Assembly (NCBI GenBank): GCA_963575745.1
Contig: CAUYUJ010014356.1
Location: 262,605 to 326,604 of the forward strand
Direction: 5' to 3'
Length of the DNA stretch: 64,000 nt
Origin: Prorocentrum cordatum
Lineage: Eukaryota > Sar > Dinophyceae > Prorocentrales > Prorocentraceae
Positions 51,791-61,020 of this stretch are shown here, in pieces. The notes under the pieces are model-generated. The model was not told the DNA's origin. It saw only the letters and a list, made by a program, of their open reading frames with translations, and did no database searches. Positions within the stretch are counted from its first letter, which is position 1. Each line of letters opens with the position of its first letter. Position numbers and translations under genes: made by a program.

Positions 51791-52377
51791 GGAGGAGGGA
51801 CGAGGGGAAGAGAGGAGGACGAGGAGGTCAGTGCCACCGCGCGGAGGGCAGCGGAGTGAAGCTTGGGCACGCGCCGGACGCAGCGGCACGAGGGAGGAGG
51901 GACAAGCCAGGACACCCTCGCACTCACAAATACGATACACACCCACTCGCACACCACACACACACAAGGGGACGCATTTGTGGCCCCTTTGTGATGTTGA
52001 GGCCCTCTCGGGCCGTGCGGGGCCTGCAGAACATCGATGACCCCATGCTACTCCGTTTTGCTCCTATATGCCTGAAACCATGTGAGCGTATGTGTGTCCG
52101 CATTCGAATGTCTTGGAGACCCTCCCCCCTGCGGGTCAGACAACATCACAGCCCATGCCGCGTCGGCCACCATTCAGTAACACGAGGGACGGAAGAAGGG
52201 GAGGCAAGCTGCCTGCCCATGGCCGCTGCGCCGACACCTAACTGCCAGACTATCAAGCACCAGCTGAAACACTCGAACGGGAGGGGGCACAGGATCTGAC
52301 CCGGGAGGAGCAGAGCGAGCATGGAGGCGAAAGGACACAATCAACATCGGACCGGGACATCGGATCGGATCGGACCG
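51791..52377. other. Unclassified sequence
   Basis: No lettered repeat and no supported gene. A short cacacacacac run lies near 51957. Confidence 0.45.
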
Positions 52378-52540
52378 TGCTGGAAGAAAAAGAAACGCCC
52401 AAAAAACATAATTTTGTGGCGCTACGCGCGGACTACGCGCGGATGCCTTGGATCCGCGCCGGACCCCCCTCCCTGGCGCGCGGAGCGCGCGAGGGGCGGC
52501 GCCGGAGGCGCAGCCAGGGGGGGCCCAGCGCGACGAGGGC
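52378..52540. mobile_element. Family B element
   Basis: Left gtggcgctacgcgcggacta, duplicated cgcgcgga word, centre ggcgcgcggagcgcgcgagg, right gcccagcgcgacgaggg. The right arm is incomplete. Confidence 0.65.
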
Positions 52541-52639
52541 CTCCAAGGATACCCCAAGAGGGGAAAGCGAGGGAAGGGTGGTGGCATGGGCGTCCATTCC
52601 TCCTCTGACAATTGATCAATTTGATAGATTTGCACGAGA

Positions 52640-52850
52640 ACCCTGCATCGCATCGACAAGTCGGATCGGCGATCGAAATGAATCGGATCGGCGGAAATCG
52701 GCAGCCGAGTCGGAAGAAGTCGAGTCGGCCAAAATCAGCAGTCTAGGAGGCCTCCAGTGAAAAATCTGAGCACAGATCGGGATCCGAGGTCGAATCGAAT
52801 CAGAATCGGGAGCCATCGAAATCGAATCGAATCGCAATAATCAAAACGAG
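52640..52850 (+). repeat. Degenerate ATCGGAATCG-type simple repeat
   Basis: Words gatcggcgatcgaaatgaat, cggatcggcggaaatcgg, gagtcggaagaagtcgag and atcgaaatcgaatcgaatcg recur without a fixed period. Confidence 0.7.
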
Positions 52851-52957
52851 TCATGTATTTGGATGTGATTTTTTCCCCACATCCTGAGTGGGGTTCTTGT
52901 TTTCCCAGAACACCCTCTCCTTCTCCTCCTCCTCCTCCCGCGTCCTTCTCCTAAACC

Positions 52958-53310
52958 ATACCATACGATACCATTCCGCACATCACCATACCATACCAAG
53001 CCATACCATACCAATACCATACCACACCAATACCATACCAAGCCATACCAAGCCATACCATACCAAAACCATACCAATACCATACCATACCAAGCCCTAC
53101 CATACCAATACCATACCATACCGATACCATTCCAAACCATACCAAGCCATACCATACCAATACAATACCATACCAATACCATACCAAGCCATACCATACA
53201 ATACCAATACCATACCAATACCATGCAACACCTGTTATTTATCAGGTTTCGTCTGAGCTCCCTCCCACCATACCAATACCATACCAATACCATACCAATA
53301 CCATGCGCCC
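52958..53310 (+). repeat. CCATA/CCAATA satellite
   Basis: About 60 units of ccata with caata and caagc variants (accataccaataccatacc). At 53225-53265 a piece of the neighbouring 77 bp satellite (tgttatttatcaggtttcgt) is embedded, and the ccata units then resume. Confidence 0.95.
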
Positions 53311-54890
53311 CTCCCACCCCTCCAGGGAGGCCCCGCCTGAGCGAGGACGCTATTCGAAAACAGTGTCATTTATCAGGTTTCGTGCCCCTCCCACCCCTCC
53401 AGGGAGGCCCCGCCTGAGCGAGGACGCTATTCGAAAACAGTGTCATGTATCAGGTTTCGTGCCCCTCCCACCCCTCCAGGGAGGCCCCGCCTGAGCGAGG
53501 ACGCTATTCGAAAGCAGTGCTATTTATCAGGTTCGTGCCCCTCCCACCCCTCCAGGGAGGCCCCGCCTGAGCGAGGACGCTATTCGAAAACAGTGTTATT
53601 TATCAGGTTTCGTGCCCCTCCCACCCCTCCAGGGAGGCCCCGCCTGAGCGAGGACGCTATTCGAAAACAGTGTTATTTATCAGGTTTCGTGCCCCTCCCA
53701 CCCCTCCAGGGAGGCCCCGCCTGAGCGAGGACGCTATTCGAAAACAGTGTTATTTATCGGTTTCCGTGCCCCCCTCCAGGGAGGCCCCGCCTGAGCGAGG
53801 ACGCCATTCGAAAACAATGTTATTTACCAGGTTTCGTGCCCCTCCCACCCCTCCAGGAAGGCCCCGCCTGAGCGAGGACGCTATTCGAAAGCAGTGCTAT
53901 TTATCAGGTTCCGTGCCCCTCCCACCCCTCCAGGGAGGCCCCGCCTGAGCGAAGACGCTATTCGAAAGCAGTGCTATTTATCAGGTTCCGTGCCCCTCCA
54001 ACCCCTCCAGGGAGGCCCCGCCTGAGCGAGGACGCAATTCGAAAACACTACTATTTATCAGGTTTCGTGCCCCTCCCACCCCTCCAGGGAGGCCCCGCCT
54101 GAGCGAGGACGCTAGTCGAAAACAATATTATTTATCAGGTTTCGTGCCCCTCCCACCCCTCCAGGGAGGCCCCGCCTGAGCGAGGACGCTGTTCGAAAAC
54201 AGTGTTATTTATCAGGTTTCGTGCCCCTCCCACCCTCCACGGAGGCCCCGCCTGAGCGAAGACGCTATTCGAAAACAGTGTTATTTATCAGGTTTCGTGC
54301 CCCTCCCACCCTCCAGGGAGGCCCCGCCTGAGCGAGGACGCTATTCGAAAACAGTGTTATTTATCAGGTTTCGTGCCCCTCCCACCCCTCCAGGGAGGCC
54401 CCGCCTGAGCGAGGACGCTATTCGAAAACAGTGTTATTTATCAGGTTTCGTGCCCCTCCCACCCCTCCAGGGAGGCCCCGCCTGAGCGAGGACGCTATTC
54501 GAAAACAGTGTTATTTATCAAGTTTCGTGCCCCTCCCACCCTCCACGGAGGCCCCGCCTGAGCGAGGGCGCTATTCGAAAACAGTGTTATTTATCAGGTT
54601 TCGTGCCCCTCCCACCCTCCAGGGAGGCTCGCCCCGCCTGAGCGAGGACGCTGTTCGAAAACAGTGTTATTTATCAGTTTTCGTGCCCCTCCAACCCCTC
54701 CAGGGAGCCCCCGCCTGAGCGAGGACTGTAGTCGCGAACAGTGTTCTTTACCAGATTTCGTGCCCCTCCCACCCCTCCAGGGAGGCCCCGCCTGAGCGAG
54801 GACAGTATTCGCGAACTTATCAGGTTTCGTGCCCCTCCCACCCCTCCAGGGAGGCCCCGCCTGAGCGAGGAGGGTATTCGCAAACCATGT
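53296..54890 (+). repeat. Satellite M, 77 bp unit, about 21 copies
   Basis: The unit reads tttatcaggtttcgtgcccc, tcccacccctccagggaggc, cccgcctgagcgaggacgct, attcgaaaacagtgttat. The central units are near-identical and the last four diverge (ctgtagtcgcgaacagtg, a 14 bp loss near 54800), as expected from unequal exchange. The unit length is not a multiple of three, so frames close after two or three units. Contains the palindromes ctccagggag and ttcgaa. Confidence 0.95.
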
Positions 54891-55358
54891 GATGGGAAAG
54901 GATGGAGAGGGCGAGGGCAGGTCGGCAATTTCATGACAAAATGATCCTTGATTCCACTATCCCACTAACATCATTATGTGGGGAACTCTGTTAGCATAAT
55001 TTTGTTGGGGGGGGGGGGGCGACAACAACAAAAACAACACCGCTGCTCCCCGCACCTCTCCGGGGCTGCGGTCTGGCCAGAATATCAGAGCGAGCGTAGC
55101 CGTGTCAACGAGGGAAGGACACATCGGTATCGATAGAGCCGCCTCTTCTGATACGGCGAGGGCATTGGACACAGGTTGAGCGTGGCTCTAGGGGGGGGGT
55201 CATAAGTGGGAGGGTAAGAAACGGTCCACTTCCCTGCCCCTTCCGTGCCCCTCCGGAGCCCCAGGGGGCTCGTTTAGGTGCCGTTTGGGTACCTTTTCGG
55301 ACCACCCTCGCTACCCCCCCATCCATGACCTCCCCAATGCGACGCCCGAAAAAGAACC
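54891..55358. other. Unclassified sequence
   Basis: Contains a G run near 55007 and no lettered repeat. No supported gene. Confidence 0.45.
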
Positions 55359-55488
55359 CTTGGATTATGTCCGGCGCGTGCTCCTACAGGCGGATGTTCA
55401 ACGATTGTTGGAACGAAGAGAAATCGTCCCCATACCATTTTGCAAGCGTTTGAATATCCCTCCTGTATCGGGACATACCCGACTTAAC
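55359..55488 (-). mobile_element. Family A element, copy 9 (introner-like borders)
   Basis: Ends tccggcgcgtgctcctacag and ctgtatcgggacatacccga, then cttaac. On the minus strand it begins GTTAAGTCGGG and ends AATCCAAG. Flanks aaccct/aacctt and a cgaaaaag word occur on both sides. It is shorter than other copies (130 bp). A minus-strand protein-like frame lies just upstream of it. Confidence 0.7.
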
Positions 55489-55746
55489 CTTCGAAAAAGG
55501 AATACAAGGTCTGGAAGCCGGTGAAACTCTAATCGCGCATTGGCCATGGAAATCACCAGTGCCCACACCAGGTAAGGAGTCCTCCAAGGTCGGAAACCTC
55601 CTGAGCGCATTCCTCAACGAATGCCTAAACCGCACCTGCGTCCAAGGAGAACTGACCTTTTGGACCCAGACATAACAAATGTTTGTGTGGTCCGAGAATG
55701 CCGGGGCTGCGTCCCTCGGCATCATGCGAATCGCAGTGGGCAGCAC
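55489..55746 (-). pseudogene. Possible coding fragment next to A copy 9
   Basis: Minus-strand frame with LPTAIRMMPRDAAPAFSDHT, NICYVWVQKVSSPWTQVRF and HSLRNALRRFPTLEDSLPG. It has balanced composition and no repeats. It runs into element A, where a GT border follows at once. It could be an exon fragment with A as its intron. No family is recognised, and chance is possible over so short a stretch. Confidence 0.3.
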
Positions 55747-56518
55747 GAAATGAAACGCGGGCTGGGAGTTACAATGCCGAAGGGAGAATAACCATCAATC
55801 TCCTATGCCAAGATCGCCGCTGACCCCCGTCCTCCCTGTATAATTCTAGGGCTGCCATCAGATCTGCCTGTCCTGACTGCGGCAAATCGATTGGCGAAGA
55901 TCGGGGGTCACACCCGCAATCCGCGCCTGGGAGGGGGGCTGGGAGTAGATTGGTCGAGGGTGTGGTTTGCAATCCGCGCCTGGGAGGGGGGCTGGCGAGC
56001 ACCTCGACAGAGATCCCTGCCGCGCCCCGACGAGGACTCAGCAAACCTTTGGCGCAACGCGGTGACCCCCGAAGCCCCAACGGCTCTGATCGCAAACCAT
56101 ACCCCGGCGTAATTAACCAAACCTGTTGAAGCGACCGGAGCCCTATACCCCATGTCTCTGCGCCATTTTCCGAGCCGGATCGCTCTGTGAGCGTCCCGGG
56201 ACCAGAATGCAGGCGAAAACGCCCACTGTGGACAAGAATGGGGCGCCCAGATCCTAGACGGGACAGCGCCACGTCGATCGGCGAAGAAACGTCGAGCCAT
56301 TCCCAGACATGCGGTGCGGCGCACTGCCTTTTTCCCCTGGGAGTCCCGTCCCGTTCCCCGGGGCCGGCTTCCCGCCAGGCGCCAGGCCTGGGCCGTTGTC
56401 TCACGGCCCGGGGCCCTGCGAGGGCCCCCGGAGGCCGAAGATAGCACAAAGCCCCTCGCCCCGATACCGGGCGCATCCAAAGCAATGAACAACAAGTACA
56501 ATCCACCCCTCCTTTCGG
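55747..56518. other. Unclassified sequence with an imperfect palindrome
   Basis: gcaatccgcgcctgggaggg occurs twice (55917 and 55970). gggtgtggtttgcaatcc (55963) and the inverse gatcgcaaaccatacccc (56087) could fold around 56030. The tggtttgc arm resembles the inner arm of element AD. No gene supported. Confidence 0.45.
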
Positions 56519-56712
56519 GTCGGGCGAAAGGAAGGGATAGCAAAGGGGGGGTTGAAAATCAGCTCACGTAACTGATTTTCCCGGCGCCTCCTGGCGCCGG
56601 AGGCGGCTATGTATCGAGGAATGGGCCCCTCGGTGAGGCCGAAACCAGCTGCAGCATGCAGCAAATGTCGTACCCCCCCCCCTTCCCATTCCCCCCCTAT
56701 CGCCCGGCCCGA
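56519..56712. mobile_element. Family G element, copy 4
   Basis: Left gtcgggcgaaaggaaggga, right ccccccctatcgcccggccc. Interior aaatcagctcacgtaactga and cgaggaatgggcccctcgg. Flanks tcctttcgg and tcctcttgg look like an 8-9 bp target duplication. Confidence 0.8.
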
Positions 56713-56800
56713 TCCTCTTGGAAGTGGGCGAGGGGGGCAGGTGGGGGCGGGGTGCCCTCTCGCTCTGCTGCCGCCCCTGGCATCCTTCGGCGGTGGACAT

Positions 56801-56940
56801 ACCTCCCTTTAGTAGACCTCCCCTTAGTGAAAACGGCCTGGGACCGGAACCGACGGACCTGGACCCGCAAAAACGACGGCCGCGACGCCCTCTCGCGAAC
56901 CGAAAACGGCCAATTCCTTAATCGACGTGTCAGGGCAGGA
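56801..56940 (+). other. Conserved I segment, copy 2
   Basis: Near-identical to 30765-30904. The shared frame reads KTAWDRNRRTWTRKNDGRDA and then LSRTENGQFLNRRVR. Downstream and upstream sequences are unrelated to those of copy 1. Confidence 0.45.
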
Positions 56941-57083
56941 GGTCTGTCCACCCCTGGCCTCCTCCGCCACTCGGGGCCCCTCTCGCTGCGCCTCTCTCTC
57001 TCGGGCCGCGGCCGCTGCAGAACATCCGCCCCCGAGCTGCGCGGGATCTGCCCGGTCCGACCCGGCCGCCCGCGCAATGTCAG

Positions 57084-57506
57084 GTCCGGCAGGTCCTCCT
57101 GCGGGCGGATTTCGGAAGAGAAATGAAACATTGGAAAAACAACTACAAAAAGAATCAACAAATAATTGACAAATCGCCCCCATTCTATGCTCCACTATTC
57201 TTGAACATTTTTGGTCTGCGGGTCGGGAGCGGGCCCCTTCCGGTCAAGAGCTAAACGGGACGCGGGTAATTGGCCCTAAGTGGGGAGACAGGGCACGGGC
57301 GGGCAGGGCCTCAGGCGGCCGGAGGGCTCAGAAAACAGGCGGTGCCGAAGAACTTGCACAGGACAAGGTACGCCATGGACTCGAGCAGGGGGCAAACATA
57401 GGAAAAACACAAACAAAAAGAACCAACAAATAGTCGACAAATCGTCCCCCTTCTATGCTTCACTATTCTCGAACACTCCTCCTGCAGAGGGACGGGCCCG
57501 CCTTAG
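57084..57506 (+). mobile_element. Family A element, copy 10, internally duplicated
   Basis: Left caggtccggcaggtcctcct, right gagggacgggcccgccttag. Flanks gcgcaatgt and gcacaacgc match at 7 of 9. On the plus strand the borders are CAG|GTCCGG and CCTTAG. The element is long because an inner block (caacaaataattgacaaatc type, near 57143) recurs near 57420 with about 190 bp of other sequence between. Confidence 0.65.
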
Positions 57507-57764
57507 GCACAACGCTTTTTCGCGACGCTCGGCACAGCGCCGTCGAGCCCTCCGGGGCGCCCGCGGCCCTCACGCGAGGCGGGCGCCGCCGGGGGCGGCG
57601 GAGGCGGCGGTGCCGGCAGCCTCGGGCCGCGGGGGCGACGGCGTCAGCCTCGCGGGGCGGGCGAAAACTCCGCAGCGAAAGGGTGTGGAGCCCCTGCAGG
57701 GACGTACACACACAGACCCTGCAGGCCCCCCTCGCGCTGTGAGAAGAGCGCGACGAGAAGTTTG
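57507..57764. other. Unclassified GC-rich sequence
   Basis: No repeat recognised; no gene supported. Confidence 0.4.
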
Positions 57765-57885
57765 TTCGCCATGTTCGGCCTCCAAGGGCCCTTACTGGAC
57801 CTCGGGGCCATCAAAAAAAGACTCGGGATGAGAAACCGGTCTGGGGGAACGGGTCGAGGCCTTTGGGGGTCGACACTGCGAACAA
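57765..57885 (+). other. AA segment (also at 43310-43430, minus)
   Basis: Shares ccatgttcggcctccaaggg, actcgggatgagaaaccggt and gggggaacgggtcgaggcc with the reverse strand of 43310-43430. In one frame both copies read FGL...P.L.LG...K.RLGM.NRS. It may be a short coding module or just a repeat in the same frame. Confidence 0.4.
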
Positions 57886-58030
57886 AATCACAAAGTCGAG
57901 AAAGAAACAACGATTCCAGAAAACGTTCCATGTTTGCCGGATGGACTCCCATATATTCTCCAACCTTGCCTGGGGAATCGGCGATTCTTTGCATCAGTGA
58001 TTCTTCCCTACTGGGAAACATCGGCGTGCT
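57885..58030 (+). repeat. Family O cassette, copy 7
   Basis: gagaaagaaacaacgattcc on the left, ttgcctggggaatcggcgat and ttcttccctactgggaaac on the right. Diverged from other copies. Confidence 0.45.
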
Positions 58031-58049
58031 CCCAACCGTTTTGTGTTAA

Positions 58050-58140
58050 GCGTCGTCCTCGTTCGGAACCAGCAGCGCCCCGCGTCCTCCCCACCTCCTC
58101 CTCCCTCCCCGCCCTCCCTCCTCCCATTCCTGCCTCTGCC
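58050..58140 (-). repeat. Conserved tail of a C array, inverted
   Basis: Reverse complement reads purine-rich ggaggaggaggtggggagg and gcggggcgctgctggttcc. It lies at the 3' side of the inverted array, as in the plus-strand cases. Confidence 0.65.
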
Positions 58141-58740
58141 CTCCGCATGCAAAACGTGGCGGCACACCCCTCACACGCTTCGTGTGGCCCCATAGAGAGG
58201 TCCACATAAGGCCACAGCGGCTGCGACCGCATGCCGCCGCCACCCCCACGTTGGCGCACCTCTCACCCGCCTCGTGGCCCCAGAGGTAGCTCCGCCTGAG
58301 GCCCCAGTAGCTGCGCCCGCATACCGCCGCCATTCCATTTTGGCACACCCAGCGCACGCTTCGTGGCCCCATTCTCAGCTCCGCCGAAGGCCCCAGAGGC
58401 TGCGTCCGCATGCCTTTGACAATTTCGGCGCAACCCTCACACGCTTCGTGGCCCCAATAGGGAGCTACACCGAAGGCCCCAATGGCAGGAATCGCATGCG
58501 TGACCGCGCCCATGTCAGCAAACCCCTCACGCGTGGCCCCCGCCCCAGCCAAAGCCCCACTGGCAGGAATCGCATGCATGACCGTGCCCACTTCGGCACA
58601 CCCCTCGCACGTTTCCCGGTCCCCTGGGGGCTCCACCGAGTGCTCCATCGGCAGGAATCGCATGCGTGACCGCGCCCACTGCGGCACACCCCGCGAGCGT
58701 TTCGTGGCCCTATAACAGCTCCACCAAAGGCCACGCCGCC
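58141..58740 (-). repeat. Tandem array C, inverted, about seven units
   Basis: Reverse complement carries gggccttcggcggagctg, gggccacgaagcgtgtgag and cgcatgcggtcgcagcc blocks. Spacing is mixed between the two subfamilies. It is the only C array on the minus strand in this window. Confidence 0.85.
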
Positions 58741-59132
58741 TGCTGTTCCCCAGGCCGCTCCCCGTGCGTTCGTCTGTTTCGTGCGTATTTTTGGGGGGGC
58801 AAGATGGCCCAACATACTCCTCGATGGTCCGTGTCCAGAATCATGCCTGTGCCCTGTCTCCCTAATCAAAGCTGTGTGTAGCCCGCCTAGCTTTTAGCGG
58901 AAGAGGTTCGCTCTCGCCCCGCCGACCAACAAGTGTCTAGAAGCATGCACACGTCCGAGCGATGCCAAGTTCCCAAACGAACATCCCCCCCGTAGCGAAT
59001 CAGCCACGTGGAGCTGGCATCCCCAGAGCCCCTCTGCGCCAGAGGCGGCCGCGCGCCGGGGGGAGGGGGTGCCTGGCGGGCGGGCGGACCCGGGGCCAGC
59101 TGCAGGCCACACATCTCGCGCGCCAACCCGTC
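58741..59132. other. Unclassified sequence
   Basis: Carries the word cacgtccgagcgatgccaag near 58950, shared with 17085-17104. No gene supported. Confidence 0.45.
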
Positions 59133-59302
59133 TTCGAGTAGGAGATCGACTGCGGAATTGATGTATCCCAAGCATGTTGTTGCGCTGAATCTGCGAACAG
59201 GTACGTCTAACATTCGTTGGTCTACGAACATGTTCCTACTTGTTGGAGTCTCTGAGAAAACAGATAGGGTACATCAATTCTGTAGTCGATCGCCTACTCG
59301 AC
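59133..59302. mobile_element. Family AG palindromic element, copy 1
   Basis: Left cgagtaggagatcgactgcg then gaattgatgtatccc. The right end is the inverse (gggtacatcaattctgtagt, cgatcgcctactcg). About 35 bp of inverted repeat. AT-richer interior. Non-coding. Confidence 0.75.
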
Positions 59303-59335
59303 GTTTCATGATCCCTGGCCCCCCCGAAAGCGACA

Positions 59336-59530
59336 GTGAACCGGAGCAGCGGCTCAAGAGGAAAAATATCGGGCTGGAATCGGCGATACACCGCCGATAG
59401 ATCGGCCGCAGGCCGTTGATGGCGAATCCGCACGCTCCTGGGCCGCAGGGCTGATTGCGAGGCCCCTGTCGACGATCCATGGGCGATTCGGGGTCGACGC
59501 ACCCTGTTTTCGAGACATATTTCGGACCTC
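59336..59530. mobile_element. Family K element, eroded ends
   Basis: ctggaatcggcgatacaccg, gatagatcggccgcaggcc and gtcgacgatccatgggcgat keep the K order. The terminal ggggcaacg ends are not recognisable. Confidence 0.55.
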
Positions 59531-60074
59531 CGGCGGCCATTTGGGACGATTCTGGCACCCCTGGAACGCCATCGACGAAGCGTAGCTGATGGACTGCCAA
59601 AAGCTAGGGAACCACTCACGCCCTTCGCAGGTTTCGGAAACTGCCGAAACTAGACAAGATCGTTGTATAAAAATCTTCCGAGTCTCGCTCTTTGTGCCGA
59701 GCCCCTTGCGCCAGCCAGGAGGCTGTTTTACTTTGGACTCCCCCCGCCCCCTGCGCCGCCTTTTCCAGCAACGCTGGGCAAGACAATGCGTGAAAGTGAG
59801 TCCCGACTTGCGTGAAGTCCGGATTCCCTTTCGGGGCTTCCCCCCTAGCCCCCCTCCCCCCCCTCCGTGCAAGTCCGCCATCGTGCCCTCGAGGCACGAG
59901 TTGGGATGCCCTCAGGTCCCTTGTTGGACCCCCTGGAGCCCCAGCTCTCAATCCTGAAGATTCTCCCAGGGACCCGTACCCAAACCTGTCACCTCTCATG
60001 GGGCGCGCCTCGAGGCCCATGGGGCGCGTCGAGTCCTGTCGCATGACTTTTTGGTGTCCGAGAGGGCCCCGAAT
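59531..60074. other. Unclassified sequence
   Basis: No lettered repeat; frames on both strands are open from composition. Confidence 0.45.
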
Positions 60075-60190
60075 TGAGGGCACAGGACAGTACCGATGCC
60101 GCTGCTCCCCAGACCTCTCCCGGGTCGCGCTCCGACAAGGCCTTCGGGGCGAACCCAGCGGTGGCGACGCGGGCCTCCCAGGCGCGGCCC
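60075..60190 (+). repeat. AE repeat, copy 2
   Basis: gctgctccccagacctctcc, cgctccgacaaggccttcgg and agcggtggcgacgcggg align with 9895-10020. Confidence 0.55.
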
Positions 60191-60533
60191 CGAAGGGCGA
60201 AGACGAGGGATGGGGTTTAGGGCTGCGGGGTGCCATGTTGCCTCCTCCGGCAGAGTCTGCAGGAGAGAACCGCCTCCAGACGCCCCTCGCGCCCCCGATT
60301 TTCGTACGCGCCCCGGGCCTCGGGGACCTGCTCGCGGAGCCGGGGCCGCGAGCGAGCGCCGGGCCGTCTTCCGGGTGGCCGCGCGAAGGCCCGGGGAGGG
60401 CGGGGGCCCGGGGGGGGGGGCAGCTTCCACGGAGGAGGGCGGGCGGCCTGCCAGGGCGCGGGCAAGTAGCGGTGGGCCCGAGTCTCCGACGATGCGCTCT
60501 GGTGCAGTGTCGACGTTAGTCGCCCCGTATGTT
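60191..60533. other. Unclassified GC-rich sequence
   Basis: No repeat or supported gene. Confidence 0.4.
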
Positions 60534-60700
60534 GGCGGCGCGCACAAGGGGGTGGAGGGAGGGGGGAGGGCTGCTTAGGAGGAGACTGCTTCTTAGAAGG
60601 TGCTGGCCTTACATCTACAGATGAGGCCCGCGCCTTCTAAGAAGCAGGGGTGCTTCTAAGAAGCCCTCCCCCCTCCCCCCACCCCCCTCTGCGCGTGGCC
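60534..60700. mobile_element. Family H palindromic element, full length
   Basis: Left ggcggcgcgcacaagggggt, ggagggctgcttaggagg; right gcttctaagaagccctccc, cacccccctctgcgcgtgg. The U element copy 4 begins immediately after. Confidence 0.8.
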
Positions 60701-60702
60701 TA

Positions 60703-60864
60703 GTAAAATAAGGACGCACGGTGTGGACGCAAGGGCTTTGGAGGGCCATGTTAACGTTTTGAGAACGAGGTTGGCCAGTGAACGTCGCTAAGGTTGGACC
60801 GAAGGGGCAAGGATGCAATGTTACCCTTGGGAAGGTGGCCCATCCGTATTGTGCGGGTTGACTG
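60703..60864. mobile_element. Family U element, copy 4
   Basis: The right end gcgggttgactg is intact and followed by ta. The left end (gtaaaataaggacgcacgg) is eroded. The interior gcaaggatgcaatgttaccc matches other copies. Confidence 0.6.
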
Positions 60865-61020
60865 TAGGCAGGGGGGGGACACGGAAGAAGAGGATGAGTG
60901 GCGAGGAGAAGAGGGGGACACGAGAACGGAGGGGGGCAAGAGGACGGGGGGAGGACTGAGGGCGAAGGAGGCTCAACAGAAGGGGAGGAAGAGAAGAACA
61001 ACGATTCTGGCAAAGGGATC

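Noticed and set aside
51208-52299. 363-codon Arg/Glu-rich frame
   Set aside because: Direct translation of the GA and GGA tract. The opposite strand is equally open as Leu/Ser.
53303-54718. Repeated PPTPPGRPRLSEDAIRKQC peptide
   Set aside because: It comes from the 77 bp M satellite. The unit is not a multiple of three, so every frame ends within a few units.
53296-54890. CRISPR-like array
   Set aside because: The whole 77 bp unit repeats. There are no unique spacers and no cas genes, and the context is eukaryotic.
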